Notes under the pieces: generated by a model
Seen by the model: only the letters and a program-made list of their open reading frames with translations
Database searches by the model: none
Told to the model about the DNA's origin: nothing
Program-made: the position numbers and the translations under genes
NCBI RefSeq assembly: GCF_037975245.1
Contig: NC_092562.1
Span: 1,206,001 to 1,270,000 of the forward strand
Length of the DNA stretch: 64,000 nucleotides
Direction: 5' to 3'
Source of the DNA: Apostichopus japonicus
Taxonomy: Eukaryota; Echinodermata; Holothuroidea; Aspidochirotida; Stichopodidae
Shown here: positions 14,701-29,700 of the stretch, one piece after another
Layout: every line of letters begins with the position of its first letter
How positions within the stretch are numbered: position 1 is the first letter of the stretch

Positions 14701-17700
14701 TTGTTGTATGCACCCGTTAAGTATTTGCATGTTTTACGTAATATACTGTAACAGTCAGTTTTTAGCGTTAGTTGTTTGCACGTTTGTATTTCTTCAGTTC
14801 TGTATACCTCGTTTTAATGGCAGCATCGTCCCTGCAGAGCGCCAGGGTTCGCAAGAACACTCTTGCATCCTCATTGATCACTTGTGAGTTCGAAGCGAAG
14901 GACCCCAAACCCGGTAATTTCCCCCGCCATCCGCGGTTCGCTTCAATATGTATTACTAATTATCTATCTATAGAAGAAGTTTCCATTCTGTGGCATCATA
15001 TTTGTTTGATGTTAAATTGGTGTATAGTATGATAATGCATGACTAGTTAATATGAAACTTTCTGTGAAGTAAGCAAAAGCAAAAAGTCTGTCAAATGTCC
15101 TATTAAACTTGCTTACAAAGAAGTTTTGCAACACTTTATAGTAAAGTATGTTTATGTAATAAGTCCACAGTAAAAATTCCAATGCTGAAAATGTGAAGGT
15201 AACTGGAAGACTTGTTCATCGCTAAGTACAACAATATGCTTGTCAGGTGAATTACAGTATATTGACTTATTCAATGTCTAGGATGCATTTATGTGTGAGC
15301 CATGAATGACGTTTATGTTTGTAGATGTAAACAATACAAGTTAGGTTTAAACTGCCTGTTCGACAAACAGGATGCCAAACGTAAAATTGATATAATGCAG
15401 GGCCTTTTTACAAATTGGGGATATTACTCTGACATTACAAAAAATCAGAGGATATTTCCAGTGACACTTTTTATTGGGGATGGTACATGAAATCTCTGGA
15501 CTGTCCCCAGGAATCATCTGGTCACCTTAATACCCAAATTGGCACCTTCAAATTCTGTGACTTTTCCTTATTTCCTGACAGTGTGGGAACCATGCATGTA
15601 AATAGGGATGTTTTTGCTTTACACTTTAAGCATCACTTATTCCCATCCTTGCACATATCATTCTGCATCTTACAAGTTTATTAGTTGATTTTGTGTTCAT
15701 ATTACACATGTAAGCTATTCTAGCTGTATTTTCTCTTTTTGCTATGTGTAGGATAGAAACAAATTCAAATGGCAGCTAAAGCAAACGGAAATTGTGAAGT
15801 GTTATCGTTAACATTCAATTCCTTTAACAGTTATTAGGAACAGATTACGTTTCCAGTACCGGTGTATGAATGTACTGTTAGATTACAAGTCAATCTAACA
15901 TGCAGCTTCAATTCAATAATGTTGAACCTAATAAGCATCTATTCATTATAATCCTAGGTACTTCAACAGATATTTGATATACCAGGAACACATAAACTGT
16001 GGACCCACACTTCCAACATGTATATATGTATTTTCTATCAAACATATATCACATACAAGCACAGTTATTATCTCATTTAACATCTCAACAATTTAACTTT
16101 TTCTAGTTTCATGAAGTATGTCAGCCAGCTCTCATGATCTTCCCTTAAATGAATGCTAGCACCAGTTGCACAACATCTTATCACAGGTTATAACAGGGGC
16201 GTCGGAAGCTATTTGGGATTGGTACGGCACATCAGAGTGTGGCCCATGATCTATCATAATAATCGGGGGACGTTTGGTAGGTCAAACTATACGCTACGTC
16301 ACCATGGTTGGTGCGTAGCGTAATGGAGAAAATTTGGAAAAAAATGCCTCCCAGATTGCAGGAAATGGCACTTCCCGAGCTTGAAACAAGACCCCTGCCA
16401 TGCCAGTCACATTTAGCCTACTTGCTTGTTTCCTTTTGGTTCTTTATTTTTTGCCATTTTTTTCTTAGTCCTATTTATTTTTTTTTTGGCGCCGTGAATC
16501 CCGACACCCCTGTATAAACATAGTACTCACAGTTATATTACCATAGCAAGGCTTGCTTAACTGATAGAACTCCTACCAGCAGTATAGACAAACCATTGAT
16601 AGATAGACCAGTAACTTATTTTTAATACTGTAGTGAGAATTAATTTGTTCATAATCTGTGGCATGTATAGCAGTTTTCAGGCTACATTATCAGAGAAGAT
16701 AACCATAACTTGGTTTGCTTGTATTAAGGAATGATTTATTACTTTATACTTACCAGGATCATCATCTGTTATAGTAATGGTGGTGAAGATATGACCAGGC
16801 ACAAAATGGACCATTGATGATGATGGTTGTGGATCAAACAAGACCAAAAAAAGGTCTTTACTCATCGTTTCTTGGTTAAAATCAGATATAATAAAGACAT
16901 TCACAGGAGTGCAGGTCTGTCCAGCACTAATCGTGACATCTTGGCCAGGGTTGAATGGAATGTTCACAAAGTCAACGTCTGTAAATGCTGAGACAGTGAA
17001 TGTGTACACTGTACAGAGAAGATTCATGCATTTCACATTAATTAAGTAACCAATCAATGTATAGGGAGCTATTGAGTTGGGGTGTTTTAACCTTCAGTTG
17101 AAAGGTTTCACATGTAAAAGCTTCAATATTACACCCAGTGCTCTTTTCATGCAATAGAATGCTGTCAGATGGTAACTAGCTTATACAGAGTAAATGATAA
17201 ATATAAAGACTTTTACCTCCACTCATCAGGTCAACTAATCATATCTGATACCATTACTAAGATACCTATTCGTTATTGATCAGTATAGTCAATACAGGCT
17301 GCTCCAGGGAATAAGAGTGCTTTTAAATGAGATCCGAACCAGACGTCAATGTCAGGATCTGATCCTGCAGACGTCAAGATCATGGCTGTAGTGATCAAAA
17401 GTTCAGATATGAATCTGTTCCTCCTATGTTGATGCTGGCAGAAACCAGGATCTGATCTGGACTTCAAGACCAATTTTGCAATGTAAACACTCCGGCATCA
17501 ACAGTGACCTGAGATATCCGGTAACTGCATTATGTCACATGCATTCTTGTGTGAAATTCCAGTCCTGTATCATGCATGTGCTACTTCCTGCGTACATTGA
17601 GTGTGTGTGGGCCGTACATAGCGTAGTATTGTAACCCTAAGACTATATGCCACCATGACAACGAAAGTTTTGGAGTATACGTAGTACGCAATCCACGGCT

Positions 17701-20700
17701 GCACATGACACATTTTCAAATCCAAATTTTTTACCAACATCTGGTTAAAAGCTGCAGAGGATCAGATTACAATTCAAGTGTAAGTGCGACCAGATCAATG
17801 CATAAGGTTATTCCATGAAGAGATGATAACATCAGGGGATCTGATCCGGATCTAGTGTAAAAGCACCCTAAGTCTTCTAGTATCGCATTGCATAATGCCA
17901 TAAAAAATGGTCAAATTGCTATATAAATGCAAACATGTATATACAGGTAGCAGTTATTTACACAGAGATCATGTAGTACTGTACTTTATAAGAATGTAAC
18001 TCATTGACTTCAAAACTGTTCCACAAAAGTTGAACACTAAGTTGTTCCCTGCACTGTTGTCAGTTTTTATTTAACCTGTAATCAGTCTCAATGTAAAAAC
18101 TCCCTCAGTTTAATGTTCAAAATTCCAGCATGAAAGGTAGAAAAGGTAGCAAACATACTATAGGCCTACAATCATGCAAATGAGTCATATTAAGACTGAA
18201 TCATTAATAATGATAAGGTATCTGATATTACCTATTTTACCTGTATTATACTGATATACTGAGTACAAGAGATATTTTTTATTTTAGATCTAGTTTAACC
18301 AAGGTGAAGCTGAAAATTAAAGAAAGATGAAAACCCGCCCTCCCGAACCCCCCCCCCCCTCCTCTCTAATTTACCACTCTCATACCTGTCAAGTTGCATG
18401 TGATCAAATACAGTTTACAGCAATTAAAGAGGCCCACAACAATTAGTTTGATAGAAAAATATTTGAAAGATCACAAATGATGAGACTCAGCAGCTAACTG
18501 CAACAAATACATTGAAACATTCCATCATTAAAATAGCCTGACTTTTAATATCACTAACAGGGCTATCCAATTGGCATATTACAATTTAACAACTTGTAAT
18601 AGTGAGGTTAGTATCTCTTGCCTGTAAGTTTTAGTCACCCTTGTCTTGAGATGATATAAGTTACGTTCATATTTTCTTCATTGTCAATATGTTTTCATCC
18701 ATGAGAAGTCTAGTCAAACCTTGTTATGTACTTTTTCATGTTTTAGCCAAATAAAATTACAATGCATTCACAAAGCTTACAACACTTTGATCTTCTAAAA
18801 CTAAAGAAAGATAAGCCCAAACCTTGAAGGGTTACTTCTTCTGAAGATGGTTGTCGACAGACTTGAACAGTAACTGCTTTTTGTCCAGCATGTCCTTCAG
18901 TTAATGTTATCTCCCTAGGACTCAGATATGCTGCAATGGCTAAAGGTGTTAAATATGATGAATTTCAATATATATCACAGTTAAACAGATCTAAAATGAC
19001 AGCTTGGATCACTGAGGTCTATTTTGAATACATTTTGTGTAAAATATGTAAGTTGAAGCTTGTTCTATTAGTTATTATTTGAAATGTTCAGTTAAGAAAA
19101 TACTTACAGCTTTAAAGCAGATTATAAAGCAATATGGTGAATATTAACAACTGTGGGATATTCACAAAAAAAATTATGACACAAAGGAACTATCATTTAT
19201 CTCTAGTTAATTTTGTAAGCCTCATTTTGTTTTAGCTGTGAGGGTTCTTCATCTTGATTACTCTGAAAAAAATCCAGAAGACTGTGTGATTTCTTGCCTT
19301 ATTTTAATATTTTAACACATTTTCATCTGATAGGTAACTTATTCAAATGTAACCGTAGTTCATCACAGATTTTCAGCTCTCTTGACAGTTACAGAGGTAC
19401 AGTATTTGTAACAATCACTTGTTGACTCCAACCAAGTAGAAAACTGATAAGCAAAGTCTACATCCTATGCAAAGGTTTTCCTATGTGCAGCATTACAGGT
19501 CTTCATGATGCACTGTGATGCCATCAAAATGTTATGTTCTTCACCAACCAGAGCTACCAGTTCATTTCAGCATCCAACCAACTCTTAGTATTGAATGATT
19601 CATTCATGACTCTATCTTTACATTCATTGAAAGTATTTGAAAACTTTTCAATGTTTAACTGTACTTTCTCTAGACAACCTATAACAATGATCTGTCCAGC
19701 CTTGCAATTTAGGTAACTTTTGACCTTTTCATTTCAACTGAACTGACAAGGACCAAGTGTGATGAAGAGTCCCAGTAAAAGTGTGTCTGCTATCAGAAAC
19801 AAATGCAACTGTAGTTATGTGCAATATTTAACAGATTTCATGGTCTACTTGGTATGTACACAATATTATAAATCAGTCCTTTTGTCTGTGGTACTACTGA
19901 TAGTGTGGGTTAAGCTGAACTGGCACAAAATCTGTCCATTAAAACCACATACTGTACCAACAACAGAATTCTGCTTATACCTAGTACCAAGTTTAAGATT
20001 TATAAAAAGCTTTACCACTCAATAAAGCCTGTTTCAAACTGTTCGGATTTTGAGCACTGCTCTCCTAATACAACCTTTGACCCCTAATTAAAAACAATAT
20101 CAGTCAAGAACTCATTAAGAGGTATCTACATGTTATATATCATCTACATGCATAGTCGTAAAAGATTCACCTATAAAGTTGAAATTAATGAATTTGAAGG
20201 GTTACAAGGTTTGCAGGTTCTCAAATGACCTTTGACCTGCACCAAAAACAAACTTACCATTAATGAGACTAATTAAAGATGGACTTTATATTGAGTTTAC
20301 AATGTTTTCATGTTATGACCACTGTTGACCTCAAATGACATGACTGTTACCAAAAACAATACCAGAACCAAGAATCCACAGAGAGGCACCTACACACCAA
20401 CTATGAGATTGATCAAAGCTAGACATATTGAGTTACCATAGTTACATGGTTTTGACTACTGGCCAGGTGGACTCATATGACCTTTGGAATCCATCATAAA
20501 CTGCAATAAAGATAGTAAACATTGAGGGGCACCAACAACTCATCTATTTGATTCACCGAACCTTTTAATAATTGTTGAGTGAGCTTGTTTACAAGCTATT
20601 GATATTTTGGCTGATGGTGACCTCAAGTGACATTTGACCTCCACCAATCCTATAAACAGTCAATAACTCACTGAAGAGCATCAAGGTACAGTACTGAGTA

Positions 20701-23700
20701 TGACGTTTATGCATGCTACACATGATGAGTTATTGTGTTTACAAAATGAGGAGTCACAATCCAGTGATGTCATGAGGTCCTTCTGGTCAAGTCTCAGTCT
20801 CAAGTCACCGAGGGCAAGTCTCAATTAAGTCAAGTCTCAAGTCACTATAGTATTGAATGTCTGAGTATCAGAAACCTTTATTAACTTATTTTTTAAAAGA
20901 ACAGAACTGCATAGTACTTGGTGTTGAAGCAATATAAAACATTTTCAATAATGCCAAAGTGATGAAGGCTTTCTTAATTTTTGTCTCCATTCCAACTGCT
21001 ATTAATTAATTATTAATTAAAAATTAACTTAATGTTAAGTACCCGTTTACTCTGTATTGGTCCTTGGTTTGTTCATCCTGCTAGTTGGAAAGCTCCAAAT
21101 CTAGATACTAACACTGAGTGTAAACATAATGCTTCATCTGTGAGCTCTCTTTTTCTAGATATATTTATCAGTATCTCTCTCTCAAAATTAGCCCAAATAA
21201 CCATATCTCTCTATCTTATACTGTAAGCCTACATTATCAACTCTCTTATTAGCCTAGATTACGAAATCTCTCTATCTTATAAGCCTACATTATCAACTCT
21301 ACCTTATTAGCCTACATTATCAACTCTATCTTATTAACCTAAATTACCAACTTTCTCTATATGTTATTAGCCTACTTTATCAACTCTATCTTATTAACCT
21401 AAATTACCAACTCTCTCTATCTTATTTAGCCTACTTTATCAACTCTATCTTATTAGCCTACATTATCAACTCTATCTTATTAGCCTATATTATCAACTCT
21501 CTATCTTATTAGCTTACATTATCAACACTCTCTCCACTGTTAGCCTATATACTTTATCAACTCTCTCTATCTAATTAGCCTACATTATCAACTCTATCTT
21601 ATTAGTTTATATTATCAACCCTTTCTCATTAGCCTACTTTATCAACTTTCTCTGTCTTATTAGCCTACATTATCAACTCTATCTTATTAGTTTATTTTAT
21701 CAACCCTTTCTCATTAGCCTACTTTATCAACTTTCTCTATCTTATTAGCCTACATTATCAACTCTATCTTATTAGCCTACATTATCAACTCTCTCTATCT
21801 TATTAGCCTACATTATGAATACTCTCTATCTTATTAGCCTACTTTATCAACTCTATCTTATTAGCCTATATTATCAACTCTCTATCTTATTAGCTTACAT
21901 TATCAACACTCTCTCCACTGTTAGCCTACTTTATCAACTCTCTCTATCTAATTAGCCTACATTATCAACTCTATCTTATTAGTTTATATTATCAACCCTT
22001 TCTCAGTAGCCTACTTTATCAACTTTCTCTATCTTATTAGCCTACATTTTCAACTCTATCTTATTAGTTTATATTATCAACCCATTCTCATTAGCCTACT
22101 TTATCAACTTTCTTTATCTTATTAGCCTACATTATCAACTCTATCTTATTAGCCTACATTATCAACTCTCTCTATCTTATTAGCTTACATTATGAATACT
22201 CTCTATCTTATTAGCCTACATTATCAACTCTATCTTATTAGCCTATATTATCAACTCTCTATCTTATTAGTTTACATTATCAACACTCTCTCCACTGTTA
22301 GCCTACTTTATCAACTCTCTCTATCTAATTAGCCTACATTATCAACTCTATCTTATTAGTTTATATTATCAACCCTTTCTCATGAGCCTTCTTTATCAAC
22401 TTCTCTATCTTATTAGCCTACATTATCAACTCTATCTTATTAGCCTACATTATCAACTCTCTCTATCTTATTAGCTTACATTATGAATACTCTCTATCTT
22501 ATTAGCCTACATTATAAACTCTATGTTATTAGCCTACATTATCAACTCTATCTTATTAACCTACTTTATCAACTTTCTCTATCTTATTAGCCTATATTAT
22601 CAACTCTCTCTATCTTATTAGCCTACTTTATCAATTCTCTCTATCTAATTAGCCTACATGCAATATCAACTCTATCTTATTAGCCTACATTATCAACCCT
22701 ATCTTATTAGCCTATATTACCAACTGGCTCTATCTTATTAGCTTACATTATCAACGCTCTCTCCACTGTTAGCCTACTTTATCAACTCTCTCATATCTAA
22801 TTAGCGTCATTATCAACTCTATCTTATTAGTCTATATTATCAACTCTATCTATCTTATTAGCTATATTATCAACTCTATCAATCTTATTAGCCTACATTA
22901 TCAACACTCTCTATCTAATCAGCCTACAATATCAACCCTATCTTATTAGTCTATATTATCAACTCTCTGTATCTTATTAACGTACATTATCAACACGCTG
23001 TATCTTATTAGCCTACATTATCAACACTCTCTATCTATATTAGCCTACATTATGAATACTCTGTATCTTAATAGCCTACATTATCAACACTCTGTATCTT
23101 TATAGCCTACATTATCAACACGTTGTATCTTATTAGCCTACAATATCAACACGCTGTATCTTATTAGCCTACAATATCAACACTCTCTCTACATCACTTG
23201 ATATCTACTGATCAATTCTCTACTGAGAATTTATGGTTATCATGCAACACAGTTCATGACAAAGGGATCAACATCACAGATTTTCACTGGACACACAATA
23301 AATAGTTTAAATTTAATAAAACATATGTACAGCTTTGGCATTGTTAATGGGTATAAGAAGAGTACAGAGGAATTAGATATCTTCAAGGCATATATCTGAC
23401 ACTGTCAAATGCATTAATTACACTGCATTTCCAGAGTATCTTCATTCATGTTTGTTTTGACAATGAATGTAACTTTGCAAGTAAAGGATCTCATTTACAA
23501 TTCTGACCACTCCTACACAAATTTGATAGTAACATACACACAATGGCATACAGTATATATTCTGACACACTGACTGTGTGTTAATGAATATCATCCCTTA
23601 CCTCACTCATTACAAGTTGTCAATGATCTTATAGTTCTCACTGTGACCATTAAAAGGAATACAAGACTTTATAGATCAAATTTTACCACAGTTTTCCTTC

Positions 23701-26700
23701 CTAACAGTTCACTGGGAAAAAATGCCTTTACAAAATCACATTAAATTTTTATGATCAAAGGTGACAAGTGATATAAATTTAACGTTGAAAATATTCCCTT
23801 TGTTTAACCTAACAGTACATATGAATAAACTTGAAACTTGGCAATATTTTTAGGTTTATTGGTATTAACTGCCATTCTATGATATGGAAAACGCCATTCT
23901 GTGAACATCAGTTTATCACTCAACATGTTGAAAGCGCAAAGTCCACCAACTGGATGTTTCACTTGTATAAATCTGTAGCATTCTGACAAATATTCATGCA
24001 ATGCTACAAAATACTGTATTTGGGCACAACATCTCACAAAATGAAACAATTAGAATGATATATGAGATACTAAGAATATACTAACCACTCTCACATGTTG
24101 GACCTGCAAAGTTTGTATCACAGTTGCAGACGTCACCAACACAGGTACCATTCACACAAGGTTCAATCAGACAACCTAGTATATAGCGACATGGAAAGGA
24201 AAACATATGATGAGAAACACATCCAAGGTAAATAAAGAAAATATTTCAATGTGATATCAATAATGTTGAAATGGTTTTGTTACAAAGATTGTGAGTGAAA
24301 TATTTGGATGATTAGAGCAAAGATTCTTGTTTCTGTTAATACAGACCTGTATGAGAGGTTACAAATAGCTGAGTAGAGATGGTCGAATATTTGTACATTT
24401 TGCTAATTATCCTGATTGCAAAGGACTCACCTTTAAGTTTCCTTCACAAAATGTTAAAGAAAACAAAAATAACTGCACATTTTTCCATCCCTCTAAATAT
24501 TTTCAGAATAAACATTATAATATGTTAAGTTTAAACTGAAAATACACAATAACTTTTATAACAACATCAGGAGAAAACATAAAGCATGACAAAGATTATG
24601 TAAAATATGTTACAGAAGAATGATAAAATTATGTCGTCAGTACATACTTTTTGTGTTACCTATCCAGCTTCTAGAACTTGGCCTAACAACACCACCAGAT
24701 TGAAAACTGCTTGACTTGGCAGACACCCAGGCTTTACTTAACTTTTCTAACATTATTCTATGTAAGATACCAACAGTACAGTAGTATTAAACACACCCTA
24801 CCAAAGAGTGGTTAACTGTGTATGGCCTGCATTGTTGATTGTCTTGGGCCTAATTTCAAAGTTAATAATATATAAATGTGTGATAATAAATGAGGACAAA
24901 CAGCACAAGTAATATGCAACATGTTAATTTTAAGCTGAAAATACCATTCATTTTATAATGACATCAAAAAGTAACATAAAGCAAGATAAAGATGATGTAA
25001 GATATGATAACATTTTAGAATGTCAGTACATACTTATTGTACAAAATGGCTGAACTGTGTCTGGTGGACAAATGCACATGTCTGGAGGCCCAGGCATACA
25101 AGTACCTCTATTGAAGCAAGGATAGTCACTGCAGTCTACTGACAAAAAAAAATATTATACAGTAAAATTACAATCAGGTCAAGACACATTTATGATAGCT
25201 GGTTTATGTGCAAAAATATCTTATCTTTCAATGGAATTAGAAACAGATTGACCAACTCTCTGACAATTTCTCTGAAACTTGGGTGTGCTTGATACAATAT
25301 ATAAATAAATACACATAGTGTTTTAGGTTTCCAGAGATTAATTGACACTAAATTGATCTGCTGAGCTGTAGTGAAACTTAGTTCACATTTAAGGACTGAT
25401 GTACTCTACAGTACAAACAAGGTAAATAAAAGATCAACATTCCTACAAAGGTATTGTCCATCTGTTACACTATGTTAAAATAGTCTAGCACAAGTAGACC
25501 CTTTAATCTAACAACCCAAAGTGTAGACTATATATTTTATGTTGGCCTTATATTGCACAGGCTGAAGTAAAGAGGCTTTGAAAGGCTTCAGGCTGCACTT
25601 TGCTGACCCGTGGTAGAGTCCATTATAAACTGCAGTATGTGGTAAGTTCTCCATCATTTGTAGAACTTTATAGATAGGTTGATGTTTTCATTATTTGACC
25701 TTGTAATTGATTTTAAGAGTGTTTTTAATGTGAAAGTGTATACTAGTCCTTACACAATTTGTGTTCAATACATTAGGTCCATTAAGTACAGTACTTACAT
25801 AATAAAGCAAACTTTAATATAAAAGGTTTTCGCTGTTGATTTTAATCGAAGGAATTGCTGGCGTCACTTGCAATTACAAATCATTAAGGGACCATGATCA
25901 TGCTGAGTTGAAAGATGCTGTATGTCTCATGCTTCACAGCTTAGTGTAGATTCTGAGGCTTAAAATTGTGTGTATCTAGGTATGTTTGTAAACACATAGT
26001 CAGTTTGTGAAATGAAGCTGAAGTTATTTTATCAGCATAGTAATTTATTTAAACCTTGGCAATATTTGTTATCTCATACTAGGTGATACTGAAAGCATTT
26101 TTGAAAATTCCAATTAATGGCATCAATTCAGTACCAAAGTCTTAACAAGAGCCCAACAGGCACTATGGTTCTGTGCTTTGGGGAAAAGTAAAGTGTTAAA
26201 TTGTATGTCACCAAACAATATCATAATATTTATGCCCAAATGTATGTACCAGAGCACCAACAAAGACATTCGAAGTTTGGATATAATCTGATTTAAGATT
26301 GTGGAGTTATAGCAATTTTAAAAATTTGGTCACTCACAAAGAAATTGGGCCTGATAAAATTTTGCACCTACATGGTTCCAAAAATATTTGGCCCAGACAA
26401 AGTGGCTCAAAAATATATTTGCCTCCAAAAATCAAACACCCAAAAGTGTGGGCCAAAATAATGTGTCCAAAATGCATTTGAGGTAGAAATAAAATCTGGA
26501 CCCATCTTGCCAAAAATTGGGTCTCAAATTTTGAGGCCCTTATGGCCTACATATACCAGCTATTTGGTTGGGATACAATACATTTTGTGTATTATTTTGA
26601 ACGAGCCACAAGTTTCTGGGGTTTCAAAACTTTTCACTGCACTTTACGTTATATTAGTGAATAACGATGCAAGAAACCACCAGAATGTGTGTTTATATTG

Positions 26701-29700
26701 ACTAGCAATTAAGTTCTGCCCTGAAAGTAGTTCTAGCAAATTACTCATGGAATTGAGGATAAAGAGGGTGCTTTCCCACTTGATCTTGAGCAGTTGATGA
26801 GATCCAGGTCTGATCATCCACACTTAATCAACTTCTGTGTGGGAACATTCCTTGGGTAATCAGATCTCTAGATCTTGATCCACCGACGGGAGTAAATCAG
26901 ATCTGTAGCAGTTGATCAAAATGCTGTGTGTGAAAGCTCAGTGGATCAAGGTGACCCGAGATCACGGTGACCTATGACGGTGCTATGACGTAGCATCCTT
27001 TCTTTAACCACAGTCAACGCGCGTAACTTGGCGTAGGCCTTTTGTACAGTATTACGTCGATTCACAAGCATTGTACTGTACTACCACTAGCAAGCTACTC
27101 ACAGTACATATATGTGTAGTTAATTGAAGAAAGTACACAGCAAATTCATTGGGCATACACTGATACTATGGACTGTTGAAACAACATGGCTGCAAAAATG
27201 TCAGAGGAAAAATGTGGTCCGACAGGGAACTAGGATTTCGCGTTGACATATGCATGGGGAAGCACAGAGATTCTTAAAAAGGTGGACGGAACTTCTTGGG
27301 TTTTCAAAGTAATTTGTGAGAAACTTTGTATACAAGGTTGGCAAAGGAAGTTAAAATAAACTTCATAATTTAAAAAGAGACTACAAGAAAGTTGTTGACC
27401 ATAACAAGCAAAGTGGAGATGGGCCAAAAGATAAGCTTTTCAAAGGTAAGAGTGATACACCTTTAGGACAATTGACACATATGGGTAAGTACCTAATTGG
27501 CATAGGAAGAATCTGCTTTCTGATAGGCAATGACTTTCGGCTGTTCCGCACCCTGATAAGCTTGCTCCCTCCAGATAAAGCTAACTACCATATCCTATAT
27601 CCACATTATCAAAGGATTGAGAACTCTAAAAAGAATGCTTAAGATACTGAAAAATGATGAAAATTGCAAAAAATTACCACTTCCCTTTATGCAATCATCT
27701 ATCATTAACTAGCTGTATTGCCATTCCAATGTGGCATCTTCATTGCAGAAATCAGCCAGCAATTGTAGAAGTAGGCATTTTAAAAGGAGACAGACATATT
27801 CCCAGCTACAGTATCACATAAGCTCTACCCACATTAGAGGGTTGAGCTAATAAAATTTGTGTGCACACTCGGCCAAAAAAATATAGATGAGCCTTGATAG
27901 AGTGAGGTAGGATACCAAAAGAATATCATTAGGTTTTCATTGGATCAAATCAATAATATGTAGGCAGGAATAATTGATAGTTTGATATTTACCACAGCTT
28001 TCCCTATGATGTTAATAGGCTTTCATATGCACATACTGTAGATGGTGACAAGAATAAGCTAGGTATCGGCACTGATGCAATCAATCATCACCTGACATTT
28101 ACCTTCAGTACAGTAGACATCAGGTAGACATCTACTTGTTGAATGTACAGCATGGAGAGCCACAAAGCATTCATATGTGTCAATATTCATTGTTGCAGTG
28201 TACTTTACCACAGCAGTATCTGGAGTCTGACACAAAGAAATTTCTGTTCTGAGTCCTGGCTGTCAAAGAAAGACTCAAGATCAAAAAAAAAAATCCAAAT
28301 GCAGCTCAACACAAGCCACAGAGTCCTGCAGTGTACAGTAAAGAAAACATTGTTCCAGGTGTCAAGTCAGCACACACTTTAAATGTACTCAGTGTTTCTT
28401 TGGATGGTCTAAATTGATGCAAGATAAAGATGCTGTTGCAAATTCCAACAGATGATTAATTAATAAAAATACAAAAGATTAGAGAAAGTTAAAGTAATAC
28501 AGTTCTAGGCTTTTAACAATCATCAGTTGTAAAGATATGTGAGTCAGTCAGGTCTCCTTATCTGACATATTGTATCTCTTAGATGTAAACTAGGGTGGGT
28601 TTAAGCTTTGTAAGGGCGGGTAAGGGTGAACTAGGGCAGGTAAGCTTTGTAAGGGCAGGTAAGGGTAAACTAGGGCAGGTAGGCTTTGTAGGGAAGGTAA
28701 GGGTAAACTAGGGCAGGTAGGCTTTGTAGGGAAGGTAAGGGTAAACTAGGGCAGGTAGGCTTTGTAGGGAAGGTAAGGATAAACTAGGACAGGTAGGCTT
28801 TGTAGGGAAGGTAAGGGTAAACTAGGTCAGGTAAGCTTGGTAAGGTCAGGTAAGGATAACTAGGGCAGGTAAGCTTGGTAAGAGTAAACTAGGACAGGTA
28901 GGCTTTGAAGGGCAGGTAAGGGTAAACTAGGGCAGGTAAGCTCTGTAAGGGCAGTTAAGGGTAAACTAGGTCAGGTAAGCTTTGTAAGGGCAGGTAAGGG
29001 TAAACTAGAACAGGTAGGCTTTGTAGGGTAGGTAAGGGTAAACTAGGCCAGATAAGCTAGGTAAGGGCAGGTAAGGGTAAACTGGGTCAGGTAAGCTTGG
29101 TATGGGCAGGTAAGGATAAACTAGGGCAGGTAAGCTTTGTAAGGGCAGGTAAAGGGTAAACTAGAACAGGTAGGCTTTGTAGGGTAGGTAAGGGTAAACT
29201 AGGTCAGGTAAGCTTTGTAAGGGCAGGAAAGGGTAAACTAGGGCAGGTTTAAGCTTTGTAAGGGCAGGTAAGGATAAACTAGGGCAGGTAAGCTTTGTAA
29301 GGGCAGGTAAGGGCAAACTAGGGCAGTTAAGCTTTGTAAGGGTAAACTAGGGCAGATTTAAGCTTTGTAAGGGTAGGCAAGGGTAAACTAGGGCGGGTAA
29401 GCGTTGTAAGGGCAGGTTAGGGTAGACTAGTGCAGGTAAGCTTTGTAAGCGCAGGTAAGGGTAAACTAGGGCAGGTAAGCTTTGTAAGGGCAGGTTAGGG
29501 TAAACTAGGGCAGGTAAGCGTTGTAAGGGGAGGTTAGGGTAAACTAGGGCAGGTAAGCTTTTTAAGGGCAATGAGTGAAGAGCTTGTAGAAGTGTTTACA
29601 TTGTTTACATTTTCCTTAATCAGACACAGTTCTATAGTCAGCCATATAAATTGGTGTGGGAGAGTTACATGTCCCACTGTGCACCTTTCTTCAGCCACCA

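Noticed and set aside
21180-23195. Possible CRISPR-like array
   Set aside because: Monomers are adjacent with no unique spacers, in a eukaryotic intron; it is a minisatellite.
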